A stretch of DNA of 10,615 nucleotides from Bacteroidota bacterium (GTDB lineage: Bacteria > Bacteroidota > Bacteroidia > Chitinophagales > Chitinophagaceae): contig JAEZIL010000245.1 of the NCBI GenBank assembly GCA_023436685.1, positions 1 to 10,615 on the forward strand. Reading direction: 5' to 3'. The position numbers were made by a program, and so were the translations under genes. Under the pieces are notes generated by a model. It ran no database searches. It was not told the origin of the DNA and saw only the letters and a program-made list of their open reading frames with translations. Below are positions 6,605 through 10,615 of this stretch, in pieces (within the stretch, counting starts at the first letter, position 1; each line of letters opens with the position of its first letter).

Positions 6605-7600
6605 ATGCAAAATAAAGATGCATTTTCTGAATCTGGATACTGGGGATTTTACAAAAAATACTCAAAAATTGAGTGCTGTTTTGCTGAATCAATAGGAGGA
6701 TGTAGTGGTAATATATCTTCTGCACACAGTTTACAAAAAATAGGCATTCTAGATCAAATAGAAGATCATCGCGAAGGCGGGAAAAAGATATACTCCTTAG
6801 AAAACTGGATATATGATAAAAGTGGAAAAAACATCATCGATTTCAAATTAGTTGGAAAGAAGTCTGCATCTATATTTAAAGGATTTTGCGACAAACATGA
6901 TATTGAAATTTTTGCGCCAATAGAACAACAGCCGCTTACCCTAACGGATGAACAACTATTTCTTTATTATTATCGTGGCTTTGCACACAGTCATCATAAT
7001 GTTGAAGAGCAATGTAAATTCAAAGAATATATACTTACCAGATACCCTGTCCCATCACAACCTTATTTGTATCGACAATATGTTGATCTTACACTTGAAT
7101 ACAGAGCTTTAAAAGACATCTGTTCAGTAAGTAAAGTGATGAAAATACAGTTGAATAAAATGCTTAATAGTAAAGATTATTCTACAATGCAGCATTACTA
7201 TCGAGTAATACCATATAAGAGAATTACATGTTCTCAACGCATTGTGGCACCTTATACCTATTCAGGAATAAGTTTAAAGAGATGGGAATCAATATCACAA
7301 GTAATGCTAACCATTATACCCGATGTATCTCGTACAATTATATTGTTCTCTTATTTCAATGATGATATAAAAGGGATTCAATTTATGGACGAAATCAAGA
7401 TGCTGAATGATAATCAATTTACGCATGCTATTTCTTCAATTTTGCTTTATTCTGGCATGAATACTTTTTTTGCTCCAAGCCTATGGGATTCCTTAGATCA
7501 GTATAAAAAAGCCGCTATTATTGATGACATTAATTATCTCGTGTATTATGGTCTTGCTCACCATGGATTTTACCATTCTAAAGTAGACTTATTCGACTAA
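6605..7600 (+). CDS. Uncharacterised 331-residue protein with treble-clef/HNH-like Cys-His motif; AT-rich, possibly acquired
   Basis: I cannot name this protein. Its N-terminal third has C24-C25, C33, SSAHSLQ (38-44, His41) and FKGFCDKHDIEIFAPIE (91-107, with C95xxH98). This is a C..C...H...CxxH pattern that could bind zinc as in treble-clef or HNH-type modules. I recall uncharacterised bacterial proteins with the same SH.LQ ... GFC.KHD..IF.PIE combination, often in variable genome regions, but no function is established. The rest is mostly helical and rich in Tyr, Ile and Lys, ending in a FFAPSLWDSL segment (288-297) near the C-terminus. There is no signal peptide or membrane span, so it is probably cytoplasmic. 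The gene begins three bases after the TAG of the envelope gene and has its own AGGAGG site. Sampled 60-base rows are about 30-35% GC, against about 57% in a row of the upstream gene, suggesting horizontal origin. An HNH-like nuclease activity is only a hypothesis. Confidence 0.7.
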   Translation: MQNKDAFSESGYWGFYKKYSKIECCFAESIGGCSGNISSAHSLQKIGILDQIEDHREGGKKIYSLENWIYDKSGKNIIDFKLVGKKSASIFKGFCDKHDIEIFAPIEQQPLTLTDEQLFLYYYRGFAHSHHNVEEQCKFKEYILTRYPVPSQPYLYRQYVDLTLEYRALKDICSVSKVMKIQLNKMLNSKDYSTMQHYYRVIPYKRITCSQRIVAPYTYSGISLKRWESISQVMLTIIPDVSRTIILFSYFNDDIKGIQFMDEIKMLNDNQFTHAISSILLYSGMNTFFAPSLWDSLDQYKKAAIIDDINYLVYYGLAHHGFYHSKVDLFD

Positions 7601-7616
7601 AATAGCTCAAACAAAA

Positions 7617-7639
7617 AAGCCACCCTCTTGGGATGGCTT
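7617..7639 (-). terminator. Intrinsic terminator of the PstS-TPR transcription unit
   Basis: AAGCCA (7617-7622) pairs with TGGCTT (7634-7639), and an inner CCC/GGG pairing leaves one bulged A (7633) and a TCTT loop. On the minus strand the stem runs directly into a six-T tract (7618-7613), as expected for an intrinsic terminator. On the + strand no good T-run follows, so it is weaker for the incoming gene that ends at 7600. Confidence 0.75.
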
Positions 7640-7665
7640 CATGTTATTTATAGTAAGGTATTATC

Positions 7666-9222
7666 TTATTTAGCCTGCGCAGTCCTTATTTGCTTAACAA
7701 GGTCGTTGTTAGGCTCTATAGAAAGCACCAGATCTTCGTATTTCTTCTGGTTAGCTTTATCGTTGGCGTTATAATAATACAACAGCATGTACTGATACGC
7801 TTGCATCAGGTCATTTTTCTTATCGTAACTAGGGCCTACAGCTTCCAGCCATTTAGTATAGAATGGAACAGCAGTACCTTGCTTGCCTTCGTTATCAACA
7901 GCAGCACCTACACGGCCCCTCCAATAAGTTGCAGAAGGTTGGTCGGGGTATTTTGTTTCCATTTGCTCAAACCACTTGCCTGCTTGCTCAAAATTGCTGG
8001 AATAATAATACATGGCTCCCGTCCAGAAGAAATCTGTAGCAGTGGCAGCAGAATCTGTTTCCACTATTCTTTGATACCATTCTGCAGCTTTTTTATAGTC
8101 TTTAGCACCTTTAAAAGCCTCAGCCACATCGCGGTAGGTTTCTGATTTTACTTTAGCAGTATCCATTGCAATTGCACGACTAAAATATGCATTTGCAGAA
8201 TCGGCCTGGCCAGCCTGCATTAAAATACGGCCATACTGAATATAATCGGCAGGAAAAACTTTCTTCGGATCTTGCTGATTTATATAAATACCCGCATTCT
8301 TCTGTGCGTTTGCATAGTCTTTTAACTCATATTGGCTAAAACCAAGCAGGCCATATACCCGAGGCTCCTTTACACCTGAGTTCACCACTTCCTGAGCCAT
8401 TTGTGCAGCTTTGTCGTAGTTTTTCGATAAGAATAAAAGATCCATGTACTGCAGCTTATCCTCGGTAGTTTTGTCTGACAATTCATAATATTTCTCTACA
8501 TTCTGAAGTGCTAGTTCATACTTACCTGAAGCCGCATAAGCACTTGCCAAATCGCGGTATGGCACGGGGTTAGATGGATCTGCTTCACTGGCTTTTTTCC
8601 AGTTTTGTAAAGCAAGTTCGTAATTACGTGCATCGTACCATAGCTTACCTATACGAGAAAAAGCCAAAGAATTTTTAGCGTCCTTTTCGGTTACCTTTTC
8701 ATAGTTGCTCATTGCTTCGCCGCCACCACTTTGCAATTTCTGGTATGCATCGGCAATAGCGATATGCAGGGCTGCGTTATCTTCAATTTCAAGCGCCTTT
8801 TTATACCAGTCAATAGCTTGCTGAATATTGCCACCCTTTGAATAGTTTATTGCATCAGCAGCATATTTAAGTATTTCCCAATCTTTCTTTTTAGCTTTAC
8901 CGGCAATACCTTGTGCTGCCTGATTACCTTCAGCAGCCTTGCCTTCAGCAAAGCTTACACGCGCCAAACCCGACTGGTTTGCAAAATTATCGGGCACTCT
9001 GCCAAATATTTCTTTCGCTGCCTGTATATTACCCTGCTGTAGCTCTGTCAGGCCCAGATAGTAATTAGCAGTAGGGTTTGAAGCCGCTAAAGGCGACAAT
9101 GCTTTTTTCGCGCTTTCGTACTTCTCATAGTTATACAACTTTATTCCTTCTTCAAGCGACTGGGCCTGGGCATTGAAAGAAAATGCCAGTGCAGCGGCTA
9201 CGATTACGGTCTTTGGTTTCAT
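7666..9222 (-). CDS. Secreted (periplasmic) tetratricopeptide repeat protein
   Basis: The preferred start is the ATG at 9220-9222, where a signal peptide begins (MKPKTVIVAAALAFSFNAQA, cleaved before QSLEEG). An in-frame ATG at 9237 would add five residues. The mature part of about 498 residues is almost entirely TPR-like helix pairs. Examples are EEGIKLYNYEKYESAKKAL (24-42), IQQAIDWYKKALEIE (133-147), ARNYELALQNWKKASEADP (198-216), ASGKYELALQNVEKYYEL (231-248), AGQADSANAYFSRAIAMD (337-354), KDYKKAAEWYQRIVETD (374-390) and FEQAGKWFEQMETKYPDQP (411-429). TPR proteins are protein-interaction scaffolds, and this one should act in the periplasm. It follows the PstS-like gene by 58 bp with no hairpin between them, so the two are probably cotranscribed. 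Clusters of ExbB/ExbD/TonB, PstS-like protein and TPR protein occur in related genomes, which suggests a link to outer-membrane energy transduction, but the partner is not known. Confidence 0.85.
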   Translation of the reverse strand: MKPKTVIVAAALAFSFNAQAQSLEEGIKLYNYEKYESAKKALSPLAASNPTANYYLGLTELQQGNIQAAKEIFGRVPDNFANQSGLARVSFAEGKAAEGNQAAQGIAGKAKKKDWEILKYAADAINYSKGGNIQQAIDWYKKALEIEDNAALHIAIADAYQKLQSGGGEAMSNYEKVTEKDAKNSLAFSRIGKLWYDARNYELALQNWKKASEADPSNPVPYRDLASAYAASGKYELALQNVEKYYELSDKTTEDKLQYMDLLFLSKNYDKAAQMAQEVVNSGVKEPRVYGLLGFSQYELKDYANAQKNAGIYINQQDPKKVFPADYIQYGRILMQAGQADSANAYFSRAIAMDTAKVKSETYRDVAEAFKGAKDYKKAAEWYQRIVETDSAATATDFFWTGAMYYYSSNFEQAGKWFEQMETKYPDQPSATYWRGRVGAAVDNEGKQGTAVPFYTKWLEAVGPSYDKKNDLMQAYQYMLLYYYNANDKANQKKYEDLVLSIEPNNDLVKQIRTAQAK

Positions 9223-9280
9223 TGTAATTTGTAACATAGTTTAAGTATCGTTCTTCTTATGCTTAGACTTTTTTATATGG

Positions 9281-10180
9281 TTAAGGATTAACAGAGGCCT
9301 CTCTTAAAATAATATTGCTACGTAAGGGGAAAAGCCTGGCTTGTTTAAATATCAGCTGGCCGCGCTCTTTACTTAGAAAACTTGCAAATCCGGTTGCCAG
9401 TCCGGGGTAGGTTTCACGGTGTATATAATAAAGATCTCTTGTTAGAGGATAAACCTGCTGGGCGATATAGGCCTGGTATGGTTTATAAAAATGCTGGTCC
9501 TTATCATTCATTACTGCAGCTACATTAATATTTGAAATAAATGCCAAGCCTTCAGGATCGGAGAAGTCGCTTACATGGCTAACTCCAATAAAACCTATCG
9601 CATTTGGATTGTTCATTACATAAGCAACAACTGAATCAGTAGTTTTTGCAGCAAATACATTTGAAGCCAGCTTTTCGCCCGGTATTAGCGAATCAAGCAT
9701 GTATCTTAAAGTACTTGAGCCCTGATTATCAAAAACAACCGTTCTCTTTTCTTTATAAGTACCGGTCAATATGCCCTTTATCTCGCTTAATGTAAGGGTA
9801 TCCTTAACTGTTTTGTTTACAATAATAGCAATACCATCTTTAGCTATAGGCAATGAAGTAGCTACTACTTTCTTTTGTTCCAATACTTCTTTTTCATTTC
9901 CCAGCAAATCTCTTGTAATAAGCACCATGCGTGCTTTACCATCTATAAAATCCTTAATACATTCTGACTCAGCTTTATATGAGGCCTTGATATGTGCTTC
10001 GGGGAAGCTGCTGTCAAAAACCTTTAATTGCTCTTCAATAATAGGCCGAAAAGTTTCGTCGACAGAAATATCAATATTACCACTGACAAGGGTATCGGTG
10101 GGAGCATTTTTTTTATTCTCGTTGCATGCAGCAAACAATACTGTAACGAAAAGAATTAATATATGATTGATTACTTTCAC
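9281..10180 (-). CDS. PstS-like substrate-binding lipoprotein
   Basis: The 299-residue protein has a lipoprotein signal peptide, with a hydrophobic stretch followed by FAAC and Cys19 as the likely lipidation site, so it should be anchored in the inner or outer membrane facing the periplasm. The rest is a PBP-like (PstS family) domain. It includes AKDGIAIIVN (113-122), LSEIKGILTGTYK (131-143, the usual hinge-region helix), the ligand-loop motif GSSTLRYM (154-161, equivalent to GSGTR of phosphate-binding proteins), NAIGFIG (193-199) and YPLTRDLYYI (244-253). In PstS these loops bind phosphate. Here the GSS-T-R variant and the absence of pstCAB genes make phosphate binding uncertain. It lies between a small membrane protein gene and the TPR gene, all on the minus strand, as in TonB-associated clusters, where its role may be in an outer-membrane transport complex rather than an ABC importer. 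Confidence 0.82.
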   Translation of the reverse strand: MKVINHILILFVTVLFAACNENKKNAPTDTLVSGNIDISVDETFRPIIEEQLKVFDSSFPEAHIKASYKAESECIKDFIDGKARMVLITRDLLGNEKEVLEQKKVVATSLPIAKDGIAIIVNKTVKDTLTLSEIKGILTGTYKEKRTVVFDNQGSSTLRYMLDSLIPGEKLASNVFAAKTTDSVVAYVMNNPNAIGFIGVSHVSDFSDPEGLAFISNINVAAVMNDKDQHFYKPYQAYIAQQVYPLTRDLYYIHRETYPGLATGFASFLSKERGQLIFKQARLFPLRSNIILREASVNP

Positions 10181-10215
10181 AGGGTTGCAATTTTAGCCAT
10201 TATTTCAAAGAAGAA

Positions 10216-10241
10216 ATAATATATTATAATGTTGTAACATT
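10216..10241. repeat. Pair of short AT-rich palindromes upstream of the PstS-like gene
   Basis: ATAATATATTAT (10216-10227) is self-complementary, and AATGTT-GT-AACATT (10228-10241) is an inverted repeat with a 2-base centre. They adjoin each other about 36 bases before the start codon of the PstS-like gene, within its 100-bp upstream gap. An operator role is possible, but AT-rich DNA gives such palindromes by chance. Confidence 0.3.
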
Positions 10242-10280
10242 AATTTAACAGCGCGTCATCTGTTTGTAAAGCTCAGTTAA

Positions 10281-10529
10281 CTAGCGTTTCCTTTTGGGCA
10301 TAAGTTTAAAATCTGCTATCCCGCGCCATATACGGAATGCTCCATATAAGATCATAAAGCCGCTTAATACATAAGCGAAAGTGGCAGATAACTCCATAGT
10401 ACCAAATGCTTTGACATACATGATAATGAATCCGAGTACTATATATACAGTACCCATACCAAGGTGCATAGTGGCCCTAAAGCGAAGGATGCTGTTATTG
10501 CTTGTATTCCGTTCTTCAAAATTTTCCAA
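10281..10529 (-). CDS. Small two-helix inner-membrane protein
   Basis: The 82-residue protein has a polar N-terminus (about 20 residues), two hydrophobic segments (MGTVYIVLGFIIMYVKAF, about 25-42, and LSATFAYVLSGFMILYGAFRIW, about 47-68) and a basic tail ending KLMPKRKR, consistent with an inner-membrane hairpin. The start is uncertain. The full frame begins at a TTG (10529-10527) immediately after an in-frame TAG and AAC. The first ATG is at 10469, only a few residues before the first hydrophobic segment, so the TTG is preferred to keep the N-terminal segment. I know of no function. Its place just upstream of the PstS-like gene, same strand, fits a conserved small membrane component seen in TonB-linked clusters, which is recollection rather than something shown here. 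No other gene can be seen to its right in the remaining 86 bases of the window. Confidence 0.65.
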   Translation of the reverse strand: MENFEERNTSNNSILRFRATMHLGMGTVYIVLGFIIMYVKAFGTMELSATFAYVLSGFMILYGAFRIWRGIADFKLMPKRKR

Positions 10530-10615
10530 GTTCTATTACTATTATTTAGTGTAAAGTTCGATATAAGTAGATACTCTATGAAGCATTATCCATAAAATAA
10601 CTTGTTAAATAGACT

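Noticed and set aside
7690..8145. Hydrophobic 151-codon frame on the + strand
   Set aside because: It lies wholly inside the minus-strand TPR gene and its hydrophobicity is the reverse complement of polar helix codons; no start signal supports it.
1..10615. CRISPR arrays, insertion sequences, integrase or attachment sites, tRNA genes
   Set aside because: I found no regularly spaced repeats, no transposase or integrase frames, no duplicated flanks around the AT-rich gene and no cloverleaf-like sequence, so an island boundary cannot be claimed.

Overview
The window looks like chromosomal DNA from a member of the Bacteroidota, probably of the Chitinophagia/Chitinophagaceae type. Three things point there. 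One protein carries a C-terminal Por-type (type IX) secretion sorting domain. Several upstream regions contain the Bacteroidota -7 promoter motif TAnnTTTG, and Shine-Dalgarno sequences are almost absent. The gene families are also typical: an OmpA/PD40/TPR envelope protein, a PstS-like lipoprotein beside a secreted TPR protein, and a coiled-coil DUF2130 protein. There are no rRNA or tRNA genes, insertion sequences or CRISPR arrays.

Layout, left to right: (1) the 3' end of an M3-family oligoendopeptidase (1-444, +), closed by a perfect 17-bp hairpin; (2) a secreted type IX cargo protein (686-1558, +); (3) a MurU-like sugar-phosphate nucleotidyltransferase (1607-2320, -), convergent with it across a UUCG-loop terminator; (4) a divergent PfkB-family sugar/nucleoside kinase (2392-3315, +), sharing a compact 71-bp double promoter region with (3); (5) a DUF2130 protein with a long coiled coil and a nuclease-like C-terminal domain (3370-4620, -); (6) a 631-residue TPR/beta-propeller/OmpA-like envelope protein (4706-6601, +) with the domain order of the type IX secretion component PorE; (7) an AT-rich, unfamiliar 331-residue protein (6605-7600, +) with a Cys/His constellation resembling a treble-clef or HNH-like zinc module; (8) on the minus strand, a small two-helix membrane protein (10281-10529), a PstS-like binding lipoprotein (9281-10180) and a periplasmic TPR protein (7666-9222), which probably form the distal end of a TonB/ExbB-type energy-transduction cluster starting beyond the right edge.

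Most of the window is core envelope and housekeeping biology. The sequence that stands out is gene 7. Its base composition is clearly lower in GC than its neighbours, it sits 3 bp after the OmpA-like gene, and a strong AGGAGG ribosome-binding sequence (rare in this phylum) lies inside the last two arginine codons of that upstream gene. Its combination of Cys/His motifs resembles that of uncharacterised proteins often seen in variable genome regions. It is the best candidate here for an undescribed accessory function, although nothing in the window shows a complete multi-gene system.
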